A stretch of DNA of 64,000 bases from Nitrospira sp. (GTDB lineage Bacteria; Nitrospirota; Nitrospiria; Nitrospirales; Nitrospiraceae), in the NCBI GenBank assembly GCA_030692565.1, contig JAUYAO010000059.1, positions 62,001-126,000 on the forward strand. The letters are read 5' to 3'. Numbering within the stretch: the stretch's first letter is position 1; every line of letters starts with the position of its first letter. Shown here one piece after another: positions 34,122-43,192 of this stretch. The notes below the pieces were generated by a model. The model searched no databases, was not told the origin of the DNA, and was given only the letters and a program-made list of their open reading frames with translations. Both the position numbers and the translations under genes were made by a program.

Positions 34122-35372
34122 CTAGGCCTCTAGGCGCCTGAAAATCAGACAGGCATTCACACCGCCGAACCCGAACGAGTTCGAGAGCGCCGCCTTGATC
34201 GGTACGGCCCTGGCTGTATTGGGCACATAATCGAGATCGCATGCGGGATCGGGGTTTTCCAGATTGATCGTGGGGGGCAACAGGCCGTGATGGAGCGCCA
34301 GAATACTGAAGACGGCTTCAATGCCTCCGGCGGCGCCGAGCAAATGTCCCGTCATCGACTTCGTCGAACTGACAGGGATCTTGTAGGCCTGCTGGCCGAA
34401 GACCTGCTTGATGGCGCGTGTCTCAATAGCATCGGCCATCGTGGAGGTCCCGTGCGCATTGATATAGCCGATCTGGTCTTTGGCGATTCCGGCATCCTTC
34501 AACGCCAGTTCCATGCAGCGCACCGCGCCTTCGCCTTCTTCGGGCGGCGCGGTAATGTGGTAGGCATCGCTGTTCATGCCATACCCGATCACCTCCGCGT
34601 AAATCCGGACGCCCCGGCGACGCGCGTGCTCGAGTTCTTCCAGAACGACGACCCCGGCGCCCTCACCCAGCACGAACCCATCGCGGTCTTTGTCGAACGG
34701 CCGGCTGGCCCTGGTCGGTTCATCGTTGCGAAACGAGAGCGCCTTCGCTGCGGCAAACCCTGCCACACCCAGCGGCGTGATCGCCGCCTCCGCGCCACCG
34801 GCAACCATGACATCGGCATCCCCATGCTGAATCAGGCGGAACGCATCGCCGATGCAATGGTTGCCGGTCGCACAAGCCGTCACCGCGCAGGAATTCGGTC
34901 CCTTGGCGCCGATGCGAATCGCCACCTGGCCCGAGGCCAGATTGATAATGGTCATGGGAATGAAGAACGGCGACACCCGACCGGGACCCTTTTCTTTGAG
35001 CACATCGTGGTAGTGTTCGATCGCACCCAGACCGCCGATACCGGACCCGATATAGACGCCGACTTTCGTGGCTTCTTCCGGAGCCACTTTCAATCCTGCG
35101 TCATCCACGGCCAATTGGGCGGCGCCCACGGCATAGTGGATGAACGTATCCATCTTCTTGATTTCTTTTTTTTCGATGAATTGAGCCGGATCGAAATCGC
35201 GCACTTCACCGGCGATCTGGGCGTCATAGGCAGCCGGATCGAATTTGGTGATTCGCCCGATGCCGGACTGCCCGGCACAGAGCGCGGCCCAGGTCTTGTC
35301 CACCCCGGTCCCAAGAGGTGTGACCAGGCCCAATCCTGTCACGACGATGCGCCGGGTCGATCGCTCAGCCAT
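34122..35372 (-). CDS. fabF: 3-oxoacyl-ACP synthase II
   Basis: Elongating condensing enzyme of type II fatty-acid synthesis. Active-site Cys-His-His set: TACATGNHC (Cys near residue 170), [10 protein letters not shown] (His) and [16 protein letters not shown] (His with its Lys). The C terminus has [15 protein letters not shown]. 416 residues is the usual size. It follows acpP by nine bases. Confidence 0.96.
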   Translation of the reverse strand: MAERSTRRIVVTGLGLVTPLGTGVDKTWAALCAGQSGIGRITKFDPAAYDAQIAGEVRDFDPAQFIEKKEIKKMDTFIHYAVGAAQLAVDDAGLKVAPEEATKVGVYIGSGIGGLGAIEHYHDVLKEKGPGRVSPFFIPMTIINLASGQVAIRIGAKGPNSCAVTACATGNHCIGDAFRLIQHGDADVMVAGGAEAAITPLGVAGFAAAKALSFRNDEPTRASRPFDKDRDGFVLGEGAGVVVLEELEHARRRGVRIYAEVIGYGMNSDAYHITAPPEEGEGAVRCMELALKDAGIAKDQIGYINAHGTSTMADAIETRAIKQVFGQQAYKIPVSSTKSMTGHLLGAAGGIEAVFSILALHHGLLPPTINLENPDPACDLDYVPNTARAVPIKAALSNSFGFGGVNACLIFRRLEA

Positions 35373-35381
35373 ACGTCCTGC

Positions 35382-35615
35382 TTATGACTTTTCCTTGATG
35401 TAGTCCAACGCTTTCCCGACCGTGAGGATCTTCTCGGCATCCTCGTCGGGAATTTCGATTTCGAATTCCTCTTCGAGCGCCATCACCAACTCGACGGTGT
35501 CGAGCGAGTCGGCGCCTAAGTCTTCGACGAAGGAGGCTTCGGGAACCACTTCATCTTCCTCAACGCCGAGCTGCTCGGCAATAATCTTTTTTACGCGCTC
35601 ATCAACAGTTGCCAT
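35382..35615 (-). CDS. acpP: Acyl carrier protein
   Basis: A 77-residue acidic carrier protein. The phosphopantetheine attachment Ser is in [16 protein letters not shown]. The start ATG gives [11 protein letters not shown] and is preceded by AGGAGG; an upstream GTG or ATG in frame adds eight residues and is less likely. It lies between fabG and fabF as in many bacteria. Confidence 0.97.
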   Translation of the reverse strand: MATVDERVKKIIAEQLGVEEDEVVPEASFVEDLGADSLDTVELVMALEEEFEIEIPDEDAEKILTVGKALDYIKEKS

Positions 35616-35707
35616 CGATCTGCCTACCTCCTTCCCCAACGTGACTGACCCTCTGCGGCAACATGGGGATATGCTGCCGCTGGTTATTCCCAGACCTTGG
35701 GGACCAT

Positions 35708-36451
35708 CTATACCATTAACATACCGCCATTCACATGCAAAACATGACCGGTAATATACGCCGCTTCATCGGACACAAGAAAGCGGACCGCCGCCGCGAT
35801 GTCGGCCGGCGTCCCCAGTCGTCCCAACGGAATTTGTTTCTGCAATGTTTCCTTCACGTCGTCCGACAACCCATGTGTCATCGCCGTATCGATGAACCCC
35901 GGCGCCACCGCGTTGACGGTGACATTGCGCGTGGCATATTCCCGCCCGACCGTCTTGGTGAAGCCGATCACGGCCGCTTTCGACGCGGCGTAATTTGCCT
36001 GACCGGCGTTCCCCATCACACCCACGATCGAGGCAATATTCACGATGCGACCATACCGCTGCTTGGTCATCGGCTGCAAGACCGCCTTGGTACAATTAAA
36101 CGTGCCGTTCAAATTGACTTGGAGGACCAGGTTCCAATCTTCTTCTTTCATTCGAAGCAACAGCCCGTCGCGCGTGATCCCGGCATTGTTGACCAGGATG
36201 TCGATCTTGCCCCACGCCTTCATGACCTGCTCGGCCATGGCCTTGGTATCATTCGCATCGGCCACGTTCACTTTGACGTTGAGCACTTTCCGGCCCAACG
36301 CCTCGATCGCCTTGACGGTCTCTTGCGACCGGCTGGGGTCCAGATCCGCGACGACGATATCCGCCCCCGCGTGCGCCAGCGTTTCCGCAATCGCCCGACC
36401 GATGCCCTGTGCCGCCCCGGTTACTATCGCCACTCGTCCTTGCAATGACAT
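35708..36451 (-). CDS. fabG: 3-oxoacyl-ACP reductase
   Basis: NADPH-dependent reductase of fatty-acid elongation, of the short-chain dehydrogenase family. It has the cofactor loop [13 protein letters not shown] near residue 13, [11 protein letters not shown], and the catalytic Ser and Tyr-x3-Lys in [21 protein letters not shown]. The start ATG (MSLQGRV) has AAAGGAA upstream. 247 residues. It lies between fabD (77 bases upstream) and acpP. The fabD-fabG gap has nested inverted repeats (CTGACA/TGTCAG and ACAGGAG/CTCCTGT, 36461-36534). Confidence 0.96.
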   Translation of the reverse strand: MSLQGRVAIVTGAAQGIGRAIAETLAHAGADIVVADLDPSRSQETVKAIEALGRKVLNVKVNVADANDTKAMAEQVMKAWGKIDILVNNAGITRDGLLLRMKEEDWNLVLQVNLNGTFNCTKAVLQPMTKQRYGRIVNIASIVGVMGNAGQANYAASKAAVIGFTKTVGREYATRNVTVNAVAPGFIDTAMTHGLSDDVKETLQKQIPLGRLGTPADIAAAVRFLVSDEAAYITGHVLHVNGGMLMV

Positions 36452-36528
36452 CGAATTCCTTTCAGCTGACAAGTACGCACCCTGACAGGAGGCACAAACC
36501 CCGTGTCAGCGTGGCTCCTGTAAACCTG

Positions 36529-37470
36529 TCAGCTTCCTTTCAAGCTTTGCAGTGTCGCATCCAACGATTTCGGATCATGGACGTTCAATAATTTCGCATC
36601 CGGAAGAATACGTTTGATCAGGCCCGTCAACACCGTCCCGGGCCCCACTTCAATAAATGTCGTCACACCCATCTTCGCCATCGCCTGCACCGAGTCTTCC
36701 CACAATACCGACGACGGCAGTTGGCGAACGAGCGACGGCTGAATCTCAGCGGCCCGGCTGATGGGTTTGGCTTCGGCATTATTAATGAGCGGAGTGGCCA
36801 AGTCAGTCCATTGCACGACCGCCAGATCTTTCGACAACCGGTCAGCCGCCACCTGCATCAACGGCGTATGGACCGGGACGCTCACCGGCAATGGGATCGC
36901 CTTTTTGCAACCTTTGGCTTTGGCCAGTTCAATCGCTCGTTCAACGGCGGCTTTTTCTCCGGCAATGACCACCTGCCATGGCGAATTGAAGTTGGCCGCT
37001 GCGACTACGCCGACCGAGGAGGCTTCACGGCAAACCTCACGAACCACATCCGGTGTCAATCCGAGTAGCGCGGCCACCTGGCCGGTGCCCGGTGGTACCG
37101 CTTCAGACATATAACGCCCGCGTTTCTGCACGAGCCCGACGGCATCGCGAAAGGACACACCGCCCGCAGCCACCAACGCCGAATATTCACCAAGACTGTG
37201 CCCAGCCACCGCCACCGGCTTCAGACCCACCGAGTCCAATGTCTTGAGGGCCGCGATGCTGCTCACCAGCAAGGCCGGTTGCGTATGCTCCGTAAGATTC
37301 AATCGTTCAGCCGGCCCTTCGAAGCAGAGCGCCGCACTGTCATAGCCGAGGACGGACGACGCCTCGTCATAGACCTGCTTCAGTCTAGGATGGGCTTCAC
37401 AAAGCGCTTTGCCCATGCCGACCGACTGCGACCCTTGTCCTGGGAACACCAATCCGATGCCTGAATTCAT
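36529..37470 (-). CDS. fabD: Malonyl-CoA:ACP transacylase
   Basis: Loads malonyl groups on ACP. It has the N-terminal FPGQGSQSVGMG, the active-site Ser in AGHSLGEYSALVAAG (near residue 92) and the partner His in VSVPVHTPLMQ (near residue 202). 313 residues. It is part of plsX-fabH-fabD-fabG-acpP-fabF, with an 80-base gap after fabH. Confidence 0.96.
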   Translation of the reverse strand: MNSGIGLVFPGQGSQSVGMGKALCEAHPRLKQVYDEASSVLGYDSAALCFEGPAERLNLTEHTQPALLVSSIAALKTLDSVGLKPVAVAGHSLGEYSALVAAGGVSFRDAVGLVQKRGRYMSEAVPPGTGQVAALLGLTPDVVREVCREASSVGVVAAANFNSPWQVVIAGEKAAVERAIELAKAKGCKKAIPLPVSVPVHTPLMQVAADRLSKDLAVVQWTDLATPLINNAEAKPISRAAEIQPSLVRQLPSSVLWEDSVQAMAKMGVTTFIEVGPGTVLTGLIKRILPDAKLLNVHDPKSLDATLQSLKGS

Positions 37471-37550
37471 GGGGGGTAGATATCTTAGAAATGACGTGGA
37501 ATGTCAACGGGAAAAGTTGTGCGGGACGGCTGCGTGTCGACTCACAGCCA

Positions 37551-38525
37551 TTACCATCGGATCAACGCCGAGGCCCAGGTCAACCCGGCTCCAAATGCGC
37601 CTAACATAACGAGCGACCCTTCCTGGACCCGCCCTGCTCGAACCGCCTCGTCCAGGGCGATTGGAATCGAGGCCGCCGACGTATTCCCATAGCGTTCAAG
37701 ATTCACCATCACCTTCTCAAGAGGAAGACCGAGCCGTTCCATCACGGCCTTGAGAATCCGCATATTGGCTTGATGCGGCACATAGAGATCCAGATCTTCG
37801 ACCTGAAGCTGGTTTGCGGCCAGCGTCTCCCGGGCGATTTCCTCCAGCGTCCGCACGGCGACTTTGAAGGTCTCATTCCCCTTCATCTTGATGAAGTGGG
37901 CCCGCTCGGCTATTACCTGCTCGGAGAGTGGCGTACGCGACCCGCCGGCCGGCACGGTGATCAACTCACAGAGGCTCCCGTCTGACCGCAAATGTGTCGA
38001 GAGTATCCCCCGTTCATCGTCGCTCGCGCTGACCACCGCGGCGCCCGCCCCATCACCAAACAGGATGCAGGTATTCCGGTCACTCCAATCGGTAATCGCC
38101 GACATCACCTCGGAACCGATCACCAAGACATGCCGCATTCCGGTTCGTACATACGCATCCGCCACCGACAAGGCGTAGACAAATCCGCAGCAGGCCGCCG
38201 ACAGGTCGCAGGCCGCCGCCTTCGTCGCACCCAGTTGATGCTGCACCAGACACGCAGTCGCCGGCAACGGGTAGTCGCCGGTACAGGTGGCAACCAGAAT
38301 CAAATCGAGATCGGATGCCGCGAGACCAGCTGCATCCAGCGCACGCCGCCCGGCCTGAACCGCGAGGTCCGAGCAGGCTTCCCCGGATGCCGCAATATGG
38401 CGTTCGCGAATTCCCGTTCGTTCGCGAATCCAGTCATCGGACGTCGCCACCATACGTTCGAGCTCCGTATTGGTCATGACTCGAGACGGGGCATACGACC
38501 CGGTTCCCGTGATACGGGATTTCAT
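37551..38525 (-). CDS. fabH: 3-oxoacyl-ACP synthase III
   Basis: Initiating condensing enzyme joining acetyl-CoA and malonyl-ACP. It has the active-site Cys in DLSAACCGFVYAL (near residue 112), His in YVPHQANMRILK and Asn in RYGNTSAASIP. 324 residues. The ATG overlaps the plsX stop by four bases. Confidence 0.96.
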   Translation of the reverse strand: MKSRITGTGSYAPSRVMTNTELERMVATSDDWIRERTGIRERHIAASGEACSDLAVQAGRRALDAAGLAASDLDLILVATCTGDYPLPATACLVQHQLGATKAAACDLSAACCGFVYALSVADAYVRTGMRHVLVIGSEVMSAITDWSDRNTCILFGDGAGAAVVSASDDERGILSTHLRSDGSLCELITVPAGGSRTPLSEQVIAERAHFIKMKGNETFKVAVRTLEEIARETLAANQLQVEDLDLYVPHQANMRILKAVMERLGLPLEKVMVNLERYGNTSAASIPIALDEAVRAGRVQEGSLVMLGAFGAGLTWASALIRW

Positions 38526-39544
38526 GCAGAGGGCTCCGCAGGCGATGGACTGGCAATACTCTCTTCGATATCCCGTTGAATCAGTTCGTGCACACGCCCT
38601 TCAGCCATCCCTTTGCCCCGACGGATGGCATTCTTAATGGCTTTCGCCGAGGAGCGGCCGTGGCAAATGATGGTGATCCCGTTGACTCCGAGCAACGGCG
38701 CGCCGCCGAACTCCGCATAGTCGATCTTGCGTTTCAGATTGAGGAGCGGCCCCGCGATCAGCGGATAGGCCAGCCGGCCCAGCCACGAACCGGAAATTTC
38801 TTTGATCAGGAGCTTCTTGATGGTTTCAGCCACGCCCTCGGAAATTTTCAGCGCGACATTCCCGATAAACCCGTCGCAGACAACGACGTCAGCCGTTCCG
38901 CTATAGACCTCACGCCCCTCGACGTTGCCGATGAAGTTCAACGAGCTGGCCTTCAATAGCTTGAAGGCTTCTTTGGTGACTTCATTGCCCTTGCTGTCTT
39001 CCTCACCGATACTCAGGAGGCCGACGCGTGGATTGGGCTTGCGAAACAGATGCTTTCCGTATTCGTTCCCCATCAGGGCAAATTGTTCGAGATGTTTCGC
39101 CGAGCAGTCGACGTTGGCGCCGACGTCCAGCATGATGGCCTCGCCCGTCAACGTCGGCAAGCTGGTCGCAATGGCCGGGCGCTCGACACCTTTGGTCAAA
39201 CCCAACACGAAGAATGACGACACCATGCTCGCACCGGTGTTGCCCGGACTGACCACGGCACTGGCCTCTCCGTGCTTGACCAACTCTGTGGCGATCCAGA
39301 TCGACGAATCCCGCTTTTTGCGCGCCACGGTCGCCGGCGATTCATGCATTTCGACGACCTGAGGGGCATGCCGAATGGAGAGGCGAGGGTCGGTGGCACC
39401 AAGGCGCGCGCATTCGCGCTTCAAGACCGCCTCGTCGCCGACGAGAATGACCTCGACGTCGAGTTCTTTGGCGGCCTGCATGGCGCCCTCGATACAGGGT
39501 GCGGGACCATGGTCCCCCCCCATCGCATCAAGCGCAATCTTCAT
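38522..39544 (-). CDS. plsX: Phosphate acyltransferase
   Basis: Makes acyl-phosphate from acyl-ACP for phospholipid synthesis. The N-terminal MKIALDAMGGDHGPAP is the family signature, with SPGNTGASMVS near residue 100 and the VCDGFIGNVALK segment. 340 residues. No Shine-Dalgarno precedes the ATG. Instead a 45-codon ORF made from a degenerate copy of this same start region ends across it as ATGA. The ATG of fabH overlaps the plsX stop. Confidence 0.95.
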   Translation of the reverse strand: MKIALDAMGGDHGPAPCIEGAMQAAKELDVEVILVGDEAVLKRECARLGATDPRLSIRHAPQVVEMHESPATVARKKRDSSIWIATELVKHGEASAVVSPGNTGASMVSSFFVLGLTKGVERPAIATSLPTLTGEAIMLDVGANVDCSAKHLEQFALMGNEYGKHLFRKPNPRVGLLSIGEEDSKGNEVTKEAFKLLKASSLNFIGNVEGREVYSGTADVVVCDGFIGNVALKISEGVAETIKKLLIKEISGSWLGRLAYPLIAGPLLNLKRKIDYAEFGGAPLLGVNGITIICHGRSSAKAIKNAIRRGKGMAEGRVHELIQRDIEESIASPSPAEPSA

Positions 39545-39715
39545 AGGGAGTCACGTACTCGAAAATGGGTGAACGGACGACGCCAGCTGAGCACTCGCAC
39601 TGGGCCCTGTTGTGCGATGGGCAGCACCAGAGGCGCGGGGCCATGGTCTCGCACGATCACAGCACGTGCGATCTTCATGCGGAATCATGTGCTCGAGATT
39701 GGAATAGGTGACTGA
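39501..39715. repeat. Degenerate direct duplication of the plsX start region
   Basis: The segment around 39501-39583 (start of plsX and its upstream bases) reappears in diverged form at about 39635-39715, 134 bases apart. Shared landmarks on the + strand are GCGGGACCATGGTC/GCGGGGCCATGGTC, ATCTTCAT followed by GGGAGTCACGTACTCGA or CGGAATCATGTGCTCGA, and a trailing ATGGGTGA/ATAGGTGA. The duplicated start codon is at 39676-39678. Confidence 0.65.
39541..39678 (-). CDS. Possible 45-codon upstream ORF coupled to plsX
   Basis: It reads ATG at 39678 and runs 45 codons to a TGA that overlaps the plsX ATG by four bases (ATGA). Its first 16 residues, MKIARAVIVRDHGPAP, echo the PlsX start MKIALDAMGGDHGPAP. 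The rest is unrelated, because the duplicated copy is out of frame with plsX. No ribosome binding site is clear. It may be a relic or a translational-coupling leader; its product is probably not functional by itself. Confidence 0.3.
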   Translation of the reverse strand: MKIARAVIVRDHGPAPLVLPIAQQGPVRVLSWRRPFTHFRVRDSL

Positions 39716-39796
39716 ACACGCGTGGCACCCGTGATTGCCCCCGATGAGCCGAGAGCTTAGCGCAGACGCACGAAATGCACAACCGGAACGAAAAGA

Positions 39797-39818
39797 GCCG
39801 AGGCCAAGAGGCCTCGGC
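39797..39818 (-). terminator. Intrinsic terminator between rpmF and plsX
   Basis: On the - strand the arms GCCGAGGCC and GGCCTCGGC flank a short loop and are followed by TCTTTTCG, 20 bases past the rpmF stop. This separates the ribosomal genes upstream from plsX-fab, so plsX should have its own promoter in 39545-39796, which I could not identify. Confidence 0.8.
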
Positions 39819-39837
39819 GCAGCTGTTCTCGATCCTG

Positions 39838-40023
39838 CTAGGACTCTTCGACCTGAATAACTGCCTTCCCCTTGTATGTCCCACAGTTCAAACAAGTGTA
39901 ATGCGGCAGCTTCAGCTCGTGACACTGCGGACATACGGACATCCCCGGAGGGGTCATCCGCAGCTTTTGTGTGCGTCGCTTGTCGCGGCGTGCGCGAGAA
40001 TGTTTATGTTTCGGATTAGGCAT
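39838..40023 (-). CDS. rpmF: 50S ribosomal protein L32
   Basis: A 61-residue ribosomal protein with the basic MPNPKHKHSRARRDKRR start and two Cys pairs (CPQC and CLNC), the zinc-binding form of L32. It follows the DUF177 gene by 49 bases, the usual DUF177-rpmF-plsX order, but here a terminator separates it from plsX. Confidence 0.96.
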   Translation of the reverse strand: MPNPKHKHSRARRDKRRTQKLRMTPPGMSVCPQCHELKLPHYTCLNCGTYKGKAVIQVEES

Positions 40024-40072
40024 GGCAACTCCTTCCCACGTTCAAGACCGCCGAGAGATCGGGCCCCCGACG

Positions 40073-40705
40073 TCACTTCTGTTCAGTCTTCAAGCTCTTC
40101 AATACTTGAAACGGATTGGTCGGCGCCTCATCCGGGCAGGCACACCGCCCCTCGTTCAAATTCTTTCCACAATGCTGGCACAACCCGGCACAATCTACTT
40201 TGCACAACGGATGCATCGGGTTCGACAAAATCACTTGCTCTCGCAGCATCGGCGCGAGCTCCAAGTGATCTCCCGCGTAATGATAAATCTCGTCATCCGT
40301 CTCGTCCGGCTCGACGTCTACCGGCTCGACCGCCTTCTTGCGGTGATCGACCCGCTTGGCCGCCGGCGACACCGCCTTCGGTTCCGGTTCGTACACCACG
40401 CGGAGCGCAAACGCCAACGGCTCAGAAAAATGAGCCGAGCACCGCACACATTCCCGGATGGCCGTCCCTTCCACCACTCCGGTCACACAAATCGTGCGCT
40501 CCACCTGAGTCAAATCCAATCCGACAGCCAGCGCGCCTTCGAGCTGCGTGTCTGCTTCGGTCAGTCCCAGCTCCTCGGCGGTCACGTCACCCGTCAGCGA
40601 CAACCCGTCGGCGGTGATATCTGCAAGATGCGGAGTGAGCAGATCCATCATGATCTCCGGCGACACGCCGGCTCCCCACGCCTGTATCGCGTCACGCTGA
40701 CTCAC
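40073..40705 (-). CDS. DUF177 (YceD-like) protein
   Basis: A 210-residue member of the DUF177 family found next to rpmF in most bacteria, with links to 23S rRNA and large-subunit biogenesis. Signatures: an ECVRCSAHFSEPLA segment in the middle (Cys pair) and the C-terminal DCAGLCQHCGKNLNEGRCAC with four more Cys. A Lys/Glu-rich stretch around residues 110-140 separates the halves. It follows rpsR by five bases. Confidence 0.9.
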   Translation of the reverse strand: MSQRDAIQAWGAGVSPEIMMDLLTPHLADITADGLSLTGDVTAEELGLTEADTQLEGALAVGLDLTQVERTICVTGVVEGTAIRECVRCSAHFSEPLAFALRVVYEPEPKAVSPAAKRVDHRKKAVEPVDVEPDETDDEIYHYAGDHLELAPMLREQVILSNPMHPLCKVDCAGLCQHCGKNLNEGRCACPDEAPTNPFQVLKSLKTEQK

Positions 40706-40710
40706 GCGCG

Positions 40711-40989
40711 CTATCGCTCCTCGGCAAAGCTGATGATCGCGATATGCCGGGCGCGCTTGATCGAAATCGTCAATTCACGCTGATGCCGCATGCAGTTCCC
40801 GGAGATCCGGCGCGGAACGATTCGTCCACGCTCGGTGAGAAAATTCCTAAGCAACCCGGCATCCTTAAAATCAATCGGGGCCTTTTCCAGGCAAAACCGG
40901 CACGGCCGACGCCGTTGAAACAACCGCCCGCCGCCCCCGTTACCGTCACGGCGATCACCACCGCCTGCACCGCCACCCGTTCGTTCCAT
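40711..40989 (-). CDS. rpsR: 30S ribosomal protein S18
   Basis: A 92-residue protein. The S18 core includes [14 protein letters not shown] and [27 protein letters not shown] (in two parts), with a CxxC pair as in zinc-binding S18 forms. The N terminus is unusually Gly-rich (about 20 residues of [17 protein letters not shown] character). The start is fixed by GGAGG before ATG 40989. It belongs to the rpsF-ssb-rpsR operon. Confidence 0.95.
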   Translation of the reverse strand: MERTGGGAGGGDRRDGNGGGGRLFQRRRPCRFCLEKAPIDFKDAGLLRNFLTERGRIVPRRISGNCMRHQRELTISIKRARHIAIISFAEER

Positions 40990-41012
40990 CACTGCCTCCT
41001 CGTTCGTCCTAA

Positions 41013-41426
41013 TCAATGCTGTTCGTCAAACTCATAGCTGGGTTCGTCATGAATCGGCGGCTCACCGCCCGGTCCGCCGCTCGTCCCGCCGCCATCCTGG
41101 CGCTTCGGCATGAAGGTCACGCTCTGGGCCACGACCTCGTGCTTGCTGCGCTTCTGCCCGTCTTCCGTTTCCCAGCGGCGTTGCTGGAGCCGCCCTTCAA
41201 TGATCGCCCCGTTGCCCTTGCTCAAATACTGTCCGCAATGTTCCGCCTGCTTGCCGAACACCACGATGTCTACAAAACAGACTTCCTCTTTCAGCTCTTC
41301 ACCCTGCTTGAACCGTCGGCTCACCGCCAGTCCGAAGCTCGCGACCGGAGTCCCGCTCGGCGTATACCGGAGCTCGGGATTCCGCGTGAGATTGCCCATG
41401 AGGATGACTTTATTAAATCCGGCCAC
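41013..41426 (-). CDS. ssb: Single-stranded DNA-binding protein
   Basis: A 137-residue SSB with one OB fold: [21 protein letters not shown] at the start (in two parts), [21 protein letters not shown] in the middle. The Gly-rich tail ends in [11 protein letters not shown], not the usual acidic peptide that closes in a Phe for partner proteins. It overlaps the rpsF end by 14 bases and is followed by rpsR, the standard order. Confidence 0.94.
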   Translation of the reverse strand: MAGFNKVILMGNLTRNPELRYTPSGTPVASFGLAVSRRFKQGEELKEEVCFVDIVVFGKQAEHCGQYLSKGNGAIIEGRLQQRRWETEDGQKRSKHEVVAQSVTFMPKRQDGGGTSGGPGGEPPIHDEPSYEFDEQH

Positions 41427-41760
41427 CGTCGGTCTCCTGCGCTGAGGCCTCCAACGGACGCGGCGGAACTAATTCTTTTTCAAGATGGACGGTCAAGAAC
41501 TTGAGGATGTTGTCTTCCAAACGGTAGGCCCGCTCGAGCTCGCCGACCGTCGTGTTGGGGGCGCGAAAGTAGAAATAGGCATAGGTGCCTTTCCGCTCAT
41601 GCCGCACTTCGTAGGCAAGCTTCTTCTTGCCCCAATTCTCGGCCTTGATGAATTGCGCGCCGGTCTTATCGGCCACGGCTTTCATCTTATCGATGAGGGT
41701 ATTGGTCTCCTCGTCGGAGACGGACGGACGAATAATGAACAGAGACTCGTACAGCTCCAT
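41413..41760 (-). CDS. rpsF: 30S ribosomal protein S6
   Basis: A 115-residue S6: MELYESLFIIRPSVSDEE at the start, KAENWGKKKLAYEVR, and YAYFYFRAP near residue 65. The start ATG (41760) has AGGA about seven bases upstream; a longer upstream frame of 46 codons lacks S6 similarity. First of rpsF-ssb-rpsR. The gap before it (41761-41932) has no feature I can support. Confidence 0.95.
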   Translation of the reverse strand: MELYESLFIIRPSVSDEETNTLIDKMKAVADKTGAQFIKAENWGKKKLAYEVRHERKGTYAYFYFRAPNTTVGELERAYRLEDNILKFLTVHLEKELVPPRPLEASAQETDGGRI

Positions 41761-41932
41761 GCAGCAATCCTCCTGGACAAAGGCCCCGGATCCGGTCCGG
41801 AGCGAGGTGTAGGTGCCTCTATATGAGGCGTAAAGAACGGTGGACGGTATCACAGCGGCAAAGAGGCTGTCAATTGAATGAGTGATGCTCAGGATCACTC
41901 CGATTGCGCCATAGCACAGAGATTACGACCGC

Positions 41933-42517
41933 CTAGTCTCGTCGATCAAACCAATAGATCAGCTCGATGAGATGGAGATCGACCCCGCGGCTGTCTTGCC
42001 CATAGAGCGTAGCATCCGAATAATGCTGAAAGTGATAGCCGATTCCGAGCGGTCCAGCCACGCGGCTGGTTATGCCGAACGTCCAGATGAATTGACCGGC
42101 TCCGCCGAAATTCTGCCGGCCGAATTTATAATCGCTGAGCAGGGCCCCTCCCCCTCCGACGTCGATCGCTATCAGTCCATCCTTGCGCCCCAAGACAATA
42201 TCAAGCGGCACGATTGTCATGATCCCATTAGTTTCGTTGGCCCCGCGTAGCATGCCGATCGATGCAAGCATCCTCGTGCCGAGTATCCAGCCTCCGCCAA
42301 GCTCCTTCTCCCAAGGAAGTCGAACTGTCGCCGCAAGGTCTGCCTGCTGGAAATCACTCTGTCGCTCTCGCCCAAGCGGGGAGCCGCCGCTGAACCCGCC
42401 CCTGAGTCGGATCGACTCGAAGGCAAAATCTCCGGCTTGAGCCGGCCCGGCAATTCCAACCTGAACAAATATCAGCCCCATCAGCACCAGGACGGTCACG
42501 CACATACATCTACGCAT
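41933..42517 (-). CDS. PagL-like outer-membrane acyloxyacyl hydrolase family protein
   Basis: A 194-residue protein with a signal peptide (CVTVLVLMGLIFVQVGIA, cleavage near AQA) and beta-strand-rich sequence ending in an aromatic-tipped strand, as in outer-membrane barrels. The GIGYHFQHYSDATLYGQ segment matches the H-x-S motif of PagL, which removes 3-O-acyl chains from lipid A. The acidic partner that usually follows about 14 residues after the His is not a Glu here; Asp residues are close by. It lies between pth and rpsF, an odd place for an envelope gene. Confidence 0.72.
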   Translation of the reverse strand: MRRCMCVTVLVLMGLIFVQVGIAGPAQAGDFAFESIRLRGGFSGGSPLGRERQSDFQQADLAATVRLPWEKELGGGWILGTRMLASIGMLRGANETNGIMTIVPLDIVLGRKDGLIAIDVGGGGALLSDYKFGRQNFGGAGQFIWTFGITSRVAGPLGIGYHFQHYSDATLYGQDSRGVDLHLIELIYWFDRRD

Positions 42518-42599
42518 GGAAGAACCCCACATCCATCATGCTGGCTTACTGCTCGAGCACTACTACCTCGTCATGAAGCTCATATCCGCCCGATGCAGT

Positions 42600-43190
42600 C
42601 TATGCCCCTTCTTCGCTTTGCGGCGCCTTCTCACGAATATTGAATTGATTCATGGCCGTGGAAAGACCTCGGTGGATCAGGCACTCCATTGCGTCAACGG
42701 CTCGTTCTAGGCATGGCGTAAAAACCGCCGCCTCCTCCTGCGTCACCGGCTGAAGAACATAGTCCGCGGCATCCATGCCAGGAGCGGGCCGACCGATTCC
42801 GATTTTGACCCGGATAAACTGGGGAGTCCCAAGCGCCTCGATCACCGATTTAATCCCGTTATGCCCACCGGCCCCGCCGCCTTGCTTGATGCGCAGTCGA
42901 CCGGGCTCTAAATCGAGATCATCGTGAATGAGGATCAAGTTGTCCGGCTTGATCTTGAACTCGCGCAGCAAACCTTTGAGGGGAGGCCCCGTGAGATTCA
43001 TCCAGTCCAACAAGCCGGCGAGTTCGATGAACTCCGACCCAAGCCGACCGGATCCTCGTTGAGCAGTACCGCGGGAGGCGAGACGGATAGACCATCGAGC
43101 AGCCGCCCGCTCGATGGCCCACATACCGACGTTGTGACGGGTCCGGGCGTAGGCTTTGCCTGGGTTGCCCAGTCCGACGAGGAGATGCAC
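42600..43190 (-). CDS. pth: Peptidyl-tRNA hydrolase
   Basis: Releases tRNA from peptidyl-tRNA dropped off ribosomes. It has VGLGNPGKAYARTRHNVGMW at the N terminus with the catalytic His in RHNVG, the LIHDDLDLEPG motif near residue 92 and GGGAGGHNGIKSV. 196 residues. It begins two bases after the rplY stop, the common rplY-pth pair. Confidence 0.96.
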   Translation of the reverse strand: MHLLVGLGNPGKAYARTRHNVGMWAIERAAARWSIRLASRGTAQRGSGRLGSEFIELAGLLDWMNLTGPPLKGLLREFKIKPDNLILIHDDLDLEPGRLRIKQGGGAGGHNGIKSVIEALGTPQFIRVKIGIGRPAPGMDAADYVLQPVTQEEAAVFTPCLERAVDAMECLIHRGLSTAMNQFNIREKAPQSEEGA

Positions 43191-43192
43191 CG

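Noticed and set aside
34287-35387. Long + strand open frame opposite fabF
   Set aside because: Shadow of fabF; no independent start signal or motif.
39721-39737. Possible sigma-54 site (TGGCAC ... TTGC)
   Set aside because: The spacing between the two blocks is six bases instead of five, and it points away from any suitable gene.
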